This document shows, one piece after another, positions 5,859-13,701 of a stretch of 13,735 nucleotides of DNA (position 1 is the first letter of the stretch; each line of letters opens with the position of its first letter). Source of the DNA: an uncultured bacterium (GTDB lineage Bacteria > Bacillota > Clostridia > Lachnospirales > Anaerotignaceae); assembly GCA_905214825.1 (NCBI GenBank), contig CAJMNV010000044.1:1-13735 (forward strand), written 5' to 3'. The translations under genes and the position numbers were made by a program. The notes beneath the pieces were generated by a model. The model searched no databases, was not told the origin of the DNA, and worked only from the letters and a program-made list of their open reading frames with translations.

Positions 5859-7175
5859 TTATTTCAAGTTAAAGAATGCATCAACACCCAAATATTCTGC
5901 AACATCTTCCAGTTCTTCTTCAATTCTTAACAACTGGTTGTATTTTGCTACACGGTCTGTTCTTGCAGGTGCCCCTGTTTTGATTTGTCCAGCATTCACT
6001 GCCACAACAATATCAGCGATGGTAGCATCTTCTGTTTCACCACTTCTGTGAGATACCACAGCAGTCATTTTGTTTCTGTTTGCCAGCTGAATTGCATTAA
6101 ATGTTTCTGTCAATGTACCAATTTGGTTTACTTTAATCAAAATCGCATTACCTGCTTTCAGGTCAATACCTTTTTGTAGTCTTTCTGTATTGGTAACAAA
6201 CAAGTCATCGCCTACCAACTGTACTTTGTCGCCCAATTCTTTTGTCAGCAACTGCCAACCAGCCCAGTCTTCTTCTGCCAAACCATCTTCAATGGAGATG
6301 ATGGGGTATTTTGCAACCAAAGCTTTCCAGAATTCCACCATTTCTTCTGATGTTCTCACAATATCTTTACCAGCCATTTTGCTTTCGCCAGGGAAGTGAT
6401 ATTTACCATCTTTTTCATCATACAATTCTGTCATTGCAGGGTCCATAGCAATTTTAATATCTTCGCCCCATTTGTAACCAGTTGCTTCTACGGCCTCTTT
6501 GATTAAGTCAATCACTGCATCAGCTGTGGGCAAGTCAGGAGCAAAACCACCTTCATCACCAACTGCTGTGGATAAACCTTTGTTTTTCAACACTTTTTTC
6601 AACATATGGTAAATTTCTGCACACATACGCAATGCTTCTTTGAAAGAAGATGCCCCCACAGGCATAATCATAAATTCCTGTACGTCAACGGTATTATCTG
6701 CATGTTTGCCGCCGTTCATAATGTTCATCATAGGTACAGGCATTGTTTTTGCATTAAATCCACCCAAATATTGATACAAAGGCATATCCAATGCTGCTGC
6801 TGCTGCTTTTGCAACTGCCATGGAAACACCCAAAATTGCATTTGCCCCCAATTTTGCTTTGTTTGGTGTGCCGTCCAAAGCCAACATTGCTTTATCCACA
6901 GCCACTTGGTCAAGAGCATTCATACCAATGATTTCTTCTGCAATCACATCATTTACATTGTTTACTGCTTGTTCTACACCTGTGCCATTGTATCTGGATT
7001 TGTCACCATCACGCAATTCCACTGCTTCAAAAGCACCTGTGGAAGCCCCACTGGGAACTGCTGCACGACCAATCACATCACCATCTACAACAACTTCTAC
7101 TTCTACGGTTGGATTGCCTCTGGAATCCAAAATTTCTCTTGCATAAACATCTGTAATTTCATAAAAACCTTTCAT
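5859..7175 (-). CDS. eno: Enolase (phosphopyruvate hydratase)
   Basis: This 438-aa cytoplasmic enzyme converts 2-phosphoglycerate to phosphoenolpyruvate. The family features are all present: the SGASTG loop (42-47), H158 in GGKHAD, acid E208 in GDEGG, metal ligands D245, E296 (IEDG) and D323 (GDDLFVTN), catalytic base K348 (LIKVNQIG) and SHRSGETED (375-383). It is slightly longer than the usual 425-432 aa. A near-perfect AAGGAGG precedes the ATG at 7175. It is the last gene of the cggR operon, 58 bp after gpmI and followed at once by a terminator. The region coding for residues 123-129 contains a short GCN repeat giving an Ala-rich helix, which is ordinary for enolases. Confidence 0.98.
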   Translation of the reverse strand: MKGFYEITDVYAREILDSRGNPTVEVEVVVDGDVIGRAAVPSGASTGAFEAVELRDGDKSRYNGTGVEQAVNNVNDVIAEEIIGMNALDQVAVDKAMLALDGTPNKAKLGANAILGVSMAVAKAAAAALDMPLYQYLGGFNAKTMPVPMMNIMNGGKHADNTVDVQEFMIMPVGASSFKEALRMCAEIYHMLKKVLKNKGLSTAVGDEGGFAPDLPTADAVIDLIKEAVEATGYKWGEDIKIAMDPAMTELYDEKDGKYHFPGESKMAGKDIVRTSEEMVEFWKALVAKYPIISIEDGLAEEDWAGWQLLTKELGDKVQLVGDDLFVTNTERLQKGIDLKAGNAILIKVNQIGTLTETFNAIQLANRNKMTAVVSHRSGETEDATIADIVVAVNAGQIKTGAPARTDRVAKYNQLLRIEEELEDVAEYLGVDAFFNLK

Positions 7176-7233
7176 TGTTAAAAACCTCCTTCAATCAAAA
7201 AGACCTACCTTTTACTTTTATAAATAATTTTCA

Positions 7234-8781
7234 TTATTTGCCAATCAATAAACTTTCGCCTGTCATTTCGGCAGGTTTTGGAATTCCCATCATTTCCAAT
7301 AATGTAGGGGCAATATCTGCCAATTTCCCACCATCTTTCAAACCAACACCATCTGTATAATTGATAAGCATAAATGGCACAGGGTTTGTGGTATGTGCGG
7401 TAAATGCTTCTCCTGTTTCATAATCCACCATTTGGTCACTGTTGCCATGGTCTGCACAAATAAACATCTGCCCATTGACAGAAATTAACGCTTCCATCAC
7501 TCTGCCAATGCAAGTATCCACAGTTTCGATTGCTTTTTCTGCTGCTTCCAAAATACCTGTATGCCCAACCATATCTGGATTTGCATAGTTCACAATAATC
7601 AAATCATATGCTTTAGAAAGCAACGCTTTCACCAACCCGTCTGTTACTTCCACAGCACTCATTTCTGGTTTCATATCATAAGTTGCCACTTCGGGAGAAG
7701 GCACCAACCATCTGTCTTCATTTGGATTTGGTTCTTCTACACCACCGTTGAAGAAGAATGTCACATGGGCATATTTTTCCGTTTCTGCTGTACGCAGTTG
7801 TTTCAACCCCAATCCAGAAATATATTCACCCAATGTATTGTCTAATCGTTGTGGTAAAAATGCCACTGTTTTATTGGGAATAGTAGGGTCATACTCTGTA
7901 AAACAAATATATTTTAAATCTTGTACCACATATCCTCTTGCAAAGCCGTCAAAATCAGGATCACACATCGCTCTTGTAATTTCTCTTGCTCTATCTGGAC
8001 GGAAATTAAAGAATATGACTGCATCATGGTCATTGATTTTCCCGATTGGTTGTCCATTTTCATCTACAATAATCGTTGGCAACACAAATTCATCTGTTTT
8101 TCCGTTTTCATAGGATTTTTGTACAGCACCTATGGCATTGGTTGCAGTTTCTCCTTTGCCCATTACCATTGCATCATATGCTTGTTGCACACGTTCCCAA
8201 CGTTTATCTCTGTCCATGACATAATAACGCCCAATCACGCTTGCCACTTTTCCAACACCAATTTCGCCCATTTTCTGCTCCAGCTGTGTCATATATTCTA
8301 CACCAGAAGAAGGTGGGGTATCTCTACCATCTAAAAATGTGTGTACATACACTTTTTCCAATCCATTTCTTTTTGCCAGTTGTAACAATGCATACAAATG
8401 GGTATTATGACTATGCACACCACCATCAGAAAGCAAACCATATACATGCAGTGCAGAACCATTTTTCTTGCAATGGGCAACTGCTTCCATCAGTGCTTTA
8501 TTTTCAAAAAAGTCACCATCTTCAATGGCTTTTGTAATTCTTGTCAATTCTTGGTATACAATACGACCTGCACCGATATTCAAATGTCCCACTTCGGAAT
8601 TCCCCATCTGTCCATCAGGCAAACCCACAGCACGACCACTTGCATATCCTTTGACACAAGGATATTTTTTTGCCAAACTGTCCAAAACAGGTGTTTTTGC
8701 TTGTTTGATAGCATTCCCGTCTGTTCTTTCATTTATGCCAAATCCATCCAACACCATCAACACTGTTGTTTTTTTGTCCAT
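7234..8781 (-). CDS. gpmI: 2,3-bisphosphoglycerate-independent phosphoglycerate mutase
   Basis: This 515-aa cytoplasmic, Mn-dependent enzyme interconverts 3- and 2-phosphoglycerate. It belongs to the alkaline-phosphatase-like iPGM family, typically 505-515 aa. The N-terminal metal site (LDGFG, from residue 11), the phosphoserine residue S62 in GNSEVGH at the same number as in Bacillus iPGM, and the DGRDTPP and ADHGNSD motifs are all visible. The ATG follows GAGAGGTG. The gene lies 26 bp after tpiA and 58 bp before eno, so it is co-transcribed. Bacillus and Clostridium carry the same isoenzyme type in this operon. Confidence 0.97.
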   Translation of the reverse strand: MDKKTTVLMVLDGFGINERTDGNAIKQAKTPVLDSLAKKYPCVKGYASGRAVGLPDGQMGNSEVGHLNIGAGRIVYQELTRITKAIEDGDFFENKALMEAVAHCKKNGSALHVYGLLSDGGVHSHNTHLYALLQLAKRNGLEKVYVHTFLDGRDTPPSSGVEYMTQLEQKMGEIGVGKVASVIGRYYVMDRDKRWERVQQAYDAMVMGKGETATNAIGAVQKSYENGKTDEFVLPTIIVDENGQPIGKINDHDAVIFFNFRPDRAREITRAMCDPDFDGFARGYVVQDLKYICFTEYDPTIPNKTVAFLPQRLDNTLGEYISGLGLKQLRTAETEKYAHVTFFFNGGVEEPNPNEDRWLVPSPEVATYDMKPEMSAVEVTDGLVKALLSKAYDLIIVNYANPDMVGHTGILEAAEKAIETVDTCIGRVMEALISVNGQMFICADHGNSDQMVDYETGEAFTAHTTNPVPFMLINYTDGVGLKDGGKLADIAPTLLEMMGIPKPAEMTGESLLIGK

Positions 8782-8807
8782 GATTTTTCACCTCTCAAAA
8801 ACTGCGA

Positions 8808-9557
8808 TTATTGTTTGTAATGAACAATATCCGCAAATTCTTCTTTCAGGCTGGCACCGCCTACCAAACCACCATCAATGTCAGCCATTGCAAACAATTC
8901 CGCTGCATTTTTGCCATTCACACTGCCACCATATTGAATACGCATTTCATCAGCCACTGCCTGCCCATACATTTCTGCCAAAACTTGACGAATTGCTGCA
9001 CACACTTCTTGTGCTTGTGCAGAAGTTGCTGTTTTGCCTGTGCCAATCGCCCAAATGGGTTCATACGCAATCACAACTTTTTTCACATCTTCTGCACAAA
9101 TACCTGCCAAACCACATTTGATTTGCATACGCACCCATTCGATAGTAATATTTGCTTCTCTTTGTTCTAATGTTTCTCCACAGCACAAAATTGGTATCAA
9201 ACCATATTCCAATGCTTTTTTTGTTTTCTGATTTACGCTCTCATTTGTTTCCCCAAAATATTCTCTGCGTTCAGAATGCCCCAACACCACATATTGTACA
9301 CCCATTTCTTTCAGCATTGCACCAGAAATTTCTCCAGTATATGCACCACTTTCGGCAAAGTGCATATTTTCTGCACCAACTGCAATGTTAGTACCTTTCA
9401 AAGCCTCCAAAACGGTATACAAATCTACAAATGGCACACAGAACACAACGTCGGCATCTGTTGTGTTTACTTTATCTTTGAGCAAATTGCATAATTCTTT
9501 TGCTTCCTGAGGCGTTTTATTCATTTTCCAGTTTCCCGCAATAATTTTTTTTCTCAT
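8808..9557 (-). CDS. tpiA: Triosephosphate isomerase
   Basis: This 249-aa TIM-barrel enzyme of the cytoplasm interconverts dihydroxyacetone phosphate and glyceraldehyde 3-phosphate. From the ATG at 9557 the catalytic residues read K11 (GNWKMN), H94 (LGHSERR) and E166 (AYEPIWAIGTGK); the phosphate-binding YGGSVN and GGLVGGASL are also present. I chose ATG 9557 over the in-frame TTG at 9566 because AAAGGA ends right at that TTG and is 9 nt from the ATG. The gene follows the deacetylase by 27 bp and precedes gpmI by 26 bp inside the glycolytic operon. Length and residues are normal. Confidence 0.97.
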   Translation of the reverse strand: MRKKIIAGNWKMNKTPQEAKELCNLLKDKVNTTDADVVFCVPFVDLYTVLEALKGTNIAVGAENMHFAESGAYTGEISGAMLKEMGVQYVVLGHSERREYFGETNESVNQKTKKALEYGLIPILCCGETLEQREANITIEWVRMQIKCGLAGICAEDVKKVVIAYEPIWAIGTGKTATSAQAQEVCAAIRQVLAEMYGQAVADEMRIQYGGSVNGKNAAELFAMADIDGGLVGGASLKEEFADIVHYKQ

Positions 9558-9566
9558 AATACGCAA

Positions 9567-9572
9567 TCCTTT
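9567..9572 (-). promoter_or_regulatory. Ribosome binding site that fixes the tpiA start
   Basis: AAAGGA on the minus strand is 9 nt before ATG 9557 and directly abuts the in-frame TTG at 9566, which excludes the longer start. Confidence 0.7.
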
Positions 9573-9584
9573 CTTTTCTCTTCT

Positions 9585-10508
9585 TTATTCCACCGTTTGC
9601 ATTGTGCGTGCAGCTATTTTTTCAATTTTTCCTACAATATCTGCACCTGTCATACCAGACTCCACTGTAATTCTTGGAATTGCCATTCTTTCTGTTGTGC
9701 GATTGATGACTCCTGGCTGTACAGTAAATGCCAATGAAAATCCTTCATCAAGCAATGCTTGTTTTAATTCTGCATTGGTTTGTCCATTTGGATACGCCAA
9801 AGCTTTCACAGAAGTTCTTTGTGTAGGCAAATAGTCATATAATACTCTTTCAGCTTCCAAAACAGCATCAACAAAATCTTCTGTGGTTGTTTTGCTAATG
9901 GGTATATGATTGCTTGTGTGGTTGTAGATATTCACTTTGCTTTTACACACCATTTCGGAGGCATTACTCCATGTAAATTTTTTCAAACCAATTTGATTGG
10001 TGATACTGTCTGTAATCGCAAATATGGTTGCTGGTACCTGATATTTTTGGAAAACGGGATATGCCAAATCATAATTGCTGTAATACCCATCGTCCATGGT
10101 AATACAAAGATATTTAACTTTTAAGTCCAAGCCAATATCTTTGTCTATATCTTTTTCCTTCTCTTTTTTTGTCAATACCTTGTCCAATTCTTCCATAGAA
10201 ATGATACGATAACCTTGCTCTTTGAAGTACTTAACTTGTTCTTCCAATTCTGCCTTCATGGTGGTAATACCATCCCCCTGCCCCATATCTCGAATTGCAA
10301 AATGATGATACATCAACACAGGAATGTATTCCGTCGGCTCCACATAAGGCAGATTTTCTTCTTCTTTTGTTGCTTCTGCTTCGATTTCTTTCTTCCCCAA
10401 TATTTCCACCGCTTGCAGAAAAGCGTCTGATGGCTCTTTTGCCCAGACATTTTGTGTCACACCTGCAATCAAACACAATACCATACCAATTTTACAAAAT
10501 CTTTTCAT
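9585..10508 (-). CDS. NodB-type polysaccharide deacetylase, exported
   Basis: This 307-aa protein has a signal peptide (residues 1-23, possible cleavage after VWA) and so should act outside the membrane. The NodB fold starts near residue 60 with YIPVLMYHHF. Motif 1 is TMDDG (137-141; D139/D140, with Met where Phe is usual). Motif 2 is HTSNH (H197/H201). ALAYPNGQTN (237-246) resembles motif 3. The Asp and two His would bind a metal for hydrolysis of N-acetyl groups from peptidoglycan or a surface glycan; the exact substrate is not readable. A charged Glu/Lys-rich linker occupies about 38-55. It lies 28 bp after pgk and 27 bp before tpiA, with no promoter or terminator, so it should be co-transcribed with glycolysis. 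That position is unusual. Its ribosome binding site (AGGG close, AAGGAAG further off) is weaker than those of its neighbours. Confidence 0.9.
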   Translation of the reverse strand: MKRFCKIGMVLCLIAGVTQNVWAKEPSDAFLQAVEILGKKEIEAEATKEEENLPYVEPTEYIPVLMYHHFAIRDMGQGDGITTMKAELEEQVKYFKEQGYRIISMEELDKVLTKKEKEKDIDKDIGLDLKVKYLCITMDDGYYSNYDLAYPVFQKYQVPATIFAITDSITNQIGLKKFTWSNASEMVCKSKVNIYNHTSNHIPISKTTTEDFVDAVLEAERVLYDYLPTQRTSVKALAYPNGQTNAELKQALLDEGFSLAFTVQPGVINRTTERMAIPRITVESGMTGADIVGKIEKIAARTMQTVE

Positions 10509-10536
10509 TGCCCTGTCGCTTCCTTATATACCAAAA

Positions 10537-11730
10537 TTATTTATCGTCTGCCGCTACAACACCAGGCAATTCTTTTCCTTCCAAAAATTCCAAAGACGCA
10601 CCACCACCTGTGGAAATATGTGTCATTTTGTCACCATATCCCATTTGGTTTACTGCTGCCGCAGAATCACCGCCACCAATGATAGTTGTTGCATCAATAT
10701 TCGCCATTGCTTCTGCAATGGCTTTTGTGCCATGTGCAAAGTTTTCAAATTCAAATACACCCATAGGGCCATTCCAAACAACCGTTTTTGCATTTTTGAT
10801 TGCATCTGTAAAACATTTTCTGGTTTCTTCCCCAATATCCAATCCCATAAAGCCATCAGGAATTTGACCAGTTGGCACTGTTTGAAATTCTGTATCATTT
10901 TTGAACTCTTTTGTCACAACAGTATCCACAGGCAATAACAAATTCACACCTTTTTGTTTTGCTTTCGCAATCATTTCTTTTGCATAATCCACTTTGTCTG
11001 CTTCCAGCAAAGATTCACCCACATGACCACCTTGTGCCACTGCAAATGTATATGCCATACCGCCGCCAATAATCAAAGTATCCACTTTTTCCAACAAGTT
11101 GTTTATGACATTGATTTTGTCAGAAACTTTGGAACCACCCAATATGGCAACAAAAGGACGTACAGGATTATTGACTGCATTGCCCAAAAATGCAATTTCT
11201 TTTTCCATCAAATACCCAACCGCACATTCTTTCACAAATGCTGTCACGCCAACCGTAGAGCAATGTGCTCTGTGACTGCTACCAAATGCATCATTCACAT
11301 AAATATCTGCCAAAGATGCCAATTCTTTGCTGAAATTTTCTTCATTTTTGGTTTCTTCTTTGCGATAACGTGTGTTTTCCAACAACACTACATCGCCTTC
11401 TTGCATATTTGCCACAGCAGTTTTCGCATTATCACCCACAACCACATCATCTTTTGCAAACACAACATCTTTTTTTAACAATTCAGACAGTCTTTTTGCA
11501 ACAGGTGCCAAAGACAATTCTGGTTTAGGTTCTCCTTTTGGTTTGCCCATATGAGAACAAAGTATCACTTTTGCACCACCTGCAATCAATTTTTCAATCG
11601 TAGGCAATGCAGCTGTAATACGATTTTCATCTGTAATAATGCCATCTTGCAGTGGCACATTGAAATCACATCTAACCAAAACCCTTTTTCCTTTTACTTG
11701 CAAATCATCTACTGTTTTTTTCTGTAACAT
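10537..11730 (-). CDS. pgk: Phosphoglycerate kinase
   Basis: This 397-aa cytoplasmic enzyme transfers phosphate from 1,3-bisphosphoglycerate to ADP. It shows the full two-domain pattern: VRCDFNVPL (about residues 19-27) and the following Arg/His substrate residues in the N-domain, LENTRYRKEE and NDAFGSSHRAH, the AILGGSKVSDK hinge, and the nucleotide-binding GGGDSAA and STGGGASLE at the C-terminus. The length is typical (394-398 aa). The ATG is preceded by AAAGGAG at 9 nt. It begins 32 bp after cggR, the position that gapA normally occupies in this operon, and is followed after 28 bp by the deacetylase gene. Confidence 0.98.
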   Translation of the reverse strand: MLQKKTVDDLQVKGKRVLVRCDFNVPLQDGIITDENRITAALPTIEKLIAGGAKVILCSHMGKPKGEPKPELSLAPVAKRLSELLKKDVVFAKDDVVVGDNAKTAVANMQEGDVVLLENTRYRKEETKNEENFSKELASLADIYVNDAFGSSHRAHCSTVGVTAFVKECAVGYLMEKEIAFLGNAVNNPVRPFVAILGGSKVSDKINVINNLLEKVDTLIIGGGMAYTFAVAQGGHVGESLLEADKVDYAKEMIAKAKQKGVNLLLPVDTVVTKEFKNDTEFQTVPTGQIPDGFMGLDIGEETRKCFTDAIKNAKTVVWNGPMGVFEFENFAHGTKAIAEAMANIDATTIIGGGDSAAAVNQMGYGDKMTHISTGGGASLEFLEGKELPGVVAADDK

Positions 11731-11762
11731 GAGAAATACTCCTTTCCATTTTTGTTTCTACA

Positions 11763-12791
11763 TTATTGTTCAATCAGTCGCAACATTTCTAATGCTGCCC
11801 CTTCATCTAACACAAATATTGCATTTGACATACTTTTGCTCAAAGCCAATAAACAAGCTGCTTTTTTCTTTCCACCTGCAGAAACAATCACATTTTTAAT
11901 GGTATGCACTTTGGAAAAATCCACACCAATGGAATTGGTTTCATAAACCACTTCCCCTTTACAATTAAAATAATATCCACAGGCTTCGGCAACGGCATTT
12001 TCTTTTTTCAATTTTTGTTTTATCACACCATCTAAACGGCGCTTTTCTGCCATTTCCATTGCATCACCCACACCCAACATCAAAATGTCCAAACACTGTA
12101 ATTCTGCAATGGTTTCTGCCACTTCTGGTTCTCTTTTCATTTCTTCCAACACATTTTGGCTCAAATTATCAGGCAAATGGAGCATACGATATTCTGCTCC
12201 AATTTTTTCTGCTATTTTTGCAGCCAATGTATCTGCTTGCAATTCCAATTTTCTACCAACACTTCCTCTTGCAGGCAATATCATTTCTGCTTTTTTTGTT
12301 GCCATATCAGGAATTGCATCTACCAAATTTGCCATTGTAGAGCCACCTGTAATGGCAACACGACTATTTCTTTTCAAAATATCCAGCAAAGCCCTTGCCC
12401 CCATATGTGCCATTTCTTTTGCTGTTCTGTCACTTTCTTCACAATCTCCTTGTGCAAGCATCACACGTTGTGCCCCCAATATAGATTTTATTTTTTCTTC
12501 CAAGGCAGCCATACCTGTCAATTTACCAAACAATTCATGCAACCCATCTAAAACAAGTGTACCTTCTTCTGTAACAGACATGCCTGTTTTTGACACTTTC
12601 ACAAGTCCTTGTGCATTCAATTTTTCAATTTCACTGCGTACTGTTCTTTCCGTCATGCCCAAAGAAAGCACCACAAGCCTTCTGCCACAAGGTTCCAATA
12701 ATTTGACCGTTTTCAAAATGCGGTATCGTTTGACCATTTCTTCTGCCATATCAGGAATAATTTTCCGCAACAACTGCAATTCATCTTTCAT
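11763..12791 (-). CDS. cggR: Central glycolytic genes regulator CggR (SorC family)
   Basis: This 342-aa cytoplasmic repressor is of the SorC/DeoR-like sugar-binding family; in Bacillus subtilis CggR binds its own promoter and is released by fructose-1,6-bisphosphate. The N-terminal winged helix-turn-helix (about 20-80) carries EPCGRR and TERTVRSEIEKL, close to the Bacillus EPIGRR and SERVLRGEV segments. The effector domain has AITGGST, LPARG, GYYFN and DEGAA, all conserved in CggR. I chose ATG 12791 because AAAGAGGTGG lies just upstream and residue 1 then matches the Bacillus start; an in-frame start at 12869 would lie upstream of the promoter and operator. It is the first gene of the glycolytic operon and probably represses itself and pgk-eno. 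The target gapA is not in this locus. Confidence 0.95.
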   Translation of the reverse strand: MKDELQLLRKIIPDMAEEMVKRYRILKTVKLLEPCGRRLVVLSLGMTERTVRSEIEKLNAQGLVKVSKTGMSVTEEGTLVLDGLHELFGKLTGMAALEEKIKSILGAQRVMLAQGDCEESDRTAKEMAHMGARALLDILKRNSRVAITGGSTMANLVDAIPDMATKKAEMILPARGSVGRKLELQADTLAAKIAEKIGAEYRMLHLPDNLSQNVLEEMKREPEVAETIAELQCLDILMLGVGDAMEMAEKRRLDGVIKQKLKKENAVAEACGYYFNCKGEVVYETNSIGVDFSKVHTIKNVIVSAGGKKKAACLLALSKSMSNAIFVLDEGAALEMLRLIEQ

Positions 12792-12795
12792 ATTT

Positions 12796-12805
12796 CCACC
12801 TCTTT
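12796..12805 (-). promoter_or_regulatory. Ribosome binding site that fixes the cggR start
   Basis: AAAGAGGTGG on the minus strand ends 4 nt before ATG 12791. It begins next to the end of the CggR operator and excludes the longer in-frame start at 12869. Confidence 0.75.
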
Positions 12806-12806
12806 G

Positions 12807-12842
12807 GTCGAGTTTCGTCCCATGATTGTCGTACCCGTCCCG
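12807..12842 (-). promoter_or_regulatory. CggR operator (direct-repeat type)
   Basis: On the minus strand the 36-bp site reads CGGGAC-N6-GACA-N4-TGGGAC-N6-CGAC. The Bacillus CggR operator is CGGGAC-N6-TGTC-N4-CGGGAC-N6-TGTC, so spacing is identical and the GGGAC cores are 20 bp apart, while both TGTC halves are changed. Its left part overlaps the -10 element and its right end touches the cggR ribosome binding site. Confidence 0.75.
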
Positions 12843-12853
12843 CAAAATTTCAA
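12825..12853 (-). promoter_or_regulatory. Promoter of the cggR-pgk-eno operon
   Basis: TTGAAA (12853-12848), a 17-bp spacer and GACAAT (12830-12825) on the minus strand give a leader of about 27 nt before cggR. The -10 is weak (4 of 6) and is embedded in the operator, so repressor and RNA polymerase should compete. Confidence 0.6.
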
Positions 12854-12930
12854 AAACAGGCTGACACAAGAAAACATCATTGTCCTATGCTCACCCATAT
12901 CAGCCCATTTTGCATTACCACATGCAGAAA

Positions 12931-13221
12931 TTATACCTGTTCCACTTTTACAGAGCTGTCTACATCGCTGTCTGTGCAACAGCAATCATCGTCACAACAT
13001 TCATCGTCCAAGTCGTCCCAATCATAATCCCAATCTTCATCATAATCATCATGCATTTTTGTTTTAAGCAAATACACAACGCCCAAAGAAACCACAGCCA
13101 ATACTGCTGTCAAAATAGCCAGTATCAAAAAGATATTCTTTTTGTCGTCATCATCTTTCAAGATAACAATTTTTTCTCTCAAATCTCCCAAAGTGGGTCT
13201 TTCCTCAAAATACTTCTTCAT
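12931..13221 (-). CDS. Small single-pass membrane protein with Asp/Cys-rich tail
   Basis: I do not recognise this 96-aa protein. It has a charged N-terminal part (1-29), one membrane helix (about 30-52) and a tail dominated by Asp with Tyr/Trp alternation (58-73), then CC-DDD-CCC (75-82) and a short polar end. Five Cys and about twenty acidic residues in 25 positions suggest metal binding or a polyanionic surface, but this is inference. The alternating Asp codons form an imperfect GAY-rich repeat in the DNA. AAGGAG is 8 nt before the ATG. It lies 15 bp after the Nudix gene, so the two are probably co-transcribed. No terminator is seen between it and cggR. Topology is unclear because both flanks are charged. 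Confidence 0.8.
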   Translation of the reverse strand: MKKYFEERPTLGDLREKIVILKDDDDKKNIFLILAILTAVLAVVSLGVVYLLKTKMHDDYDEDWDYDWDDLDDECCDDDCCCTDSDVDSSVKVEQV

Positions 13222-13236
13222 ATCTTTCTCTCCTTT

Positions 13237-13701
13237 TCATATTTTGTTTTGCAAAAATTTCTTTTTCAAAAATTCTTTGTTTTTTCGCATTTCGCTATAC
13301 TCGTAGTATGCTTTTTTCAAAATTTGGCGTTCGTCGTTAAATTTCAGCAGATGATATGCCTCATGGAATTTATAAAACCCTGCATCTGCGAAATATTCCT
13401 CGCTTTGGGGTTTGCAGTAGAAAGAATTTGTACTCATCAAATACCAATGCACGGTTTTATTCACGGTATCCTCACCGCCCTTAAATGTGTATTGCGTTTT
13501 TCCGACGTACTTGATAATGTCGCCTGTTACACCGGATTCTTCTTTGACTTCTCTGAGTGCAGTTTGGCGATATGTTTCATTTTCTTCGACTGTTCCTTTG
13601 GGCAATACCCACCCCATATATCTGCCATTTTGGTTTTTATAAAGCAAGAGAATTTTCCATCTGTGTATCACAACACCGCCACAGCTGATTGCTTCAATCA
13701 C
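13237..13701 (-). CDS. Nudix hydrolase
   Basis: This 154-aa cytosolic protein hydrolyses a nucleoside diphosphate linked to another group; the substrate cannot be read from the sequence. The complete Nudix box G-x5-E-x7-REV-x-EE-x-GV spans residues 36-58 (G36, E42, R50, E51, E54, E55, G57). The beta-strand before it (GWVLPKG) and the size resemble the small clostridial Nudix/Ap4A-hydrolase-like group. The C-terminus is Lys-rich. The start is a GTG at 13701, 7 nt after GGAGG. A TATGAT at 13733-13728 could be its -10, but the -35 would be outside the window. It is followed by the small membrane protein gene after 15 bp. Confidence 0.92.
   Translation of the reverse strand: MIEAISCGGVVIHRWKILLLYKNQNGRYMGWVLPKGTVEENETYRQTALREVKEESGVTGDIIKYVGKTQYTFKGGEDTVNKTVHWYLMSTNSFYCKPQSEEYFADAGFYKFHEAYHLLKFNDERQILKKAYYEYSEMRKNKEFLKKKFLQNKI

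Noticed and set aside
8468..9121. 217-aa plus-strand open frame across gpmI and tpiA
   Set aside because: It runs antisense across two well-identified genes and their junction, shows no recognisable domain, and has no upstream signals.
12085..12825. 246-aa plus-strand open frame
   Set aside because: It is the antisense shadow of cggR. It has no ribosome binding site and its composition mirrors the codons of the minus-strand gene, which has clear homology.
12792..12869. Longer N-terminus for CggR
   Set aside because: The extension covers the promoter and CggR operator. The inner ATG has a strong ribosome binding site and matches the Bacillus CggR N-terminus.
12911..12926. TGCAT/ATGCA hairpin after the small membrane protein gene as a terminator
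   Set aside because: The stem is only 5 bp and has no T-tract on the minus strand, so read-through into cggR remains possible.
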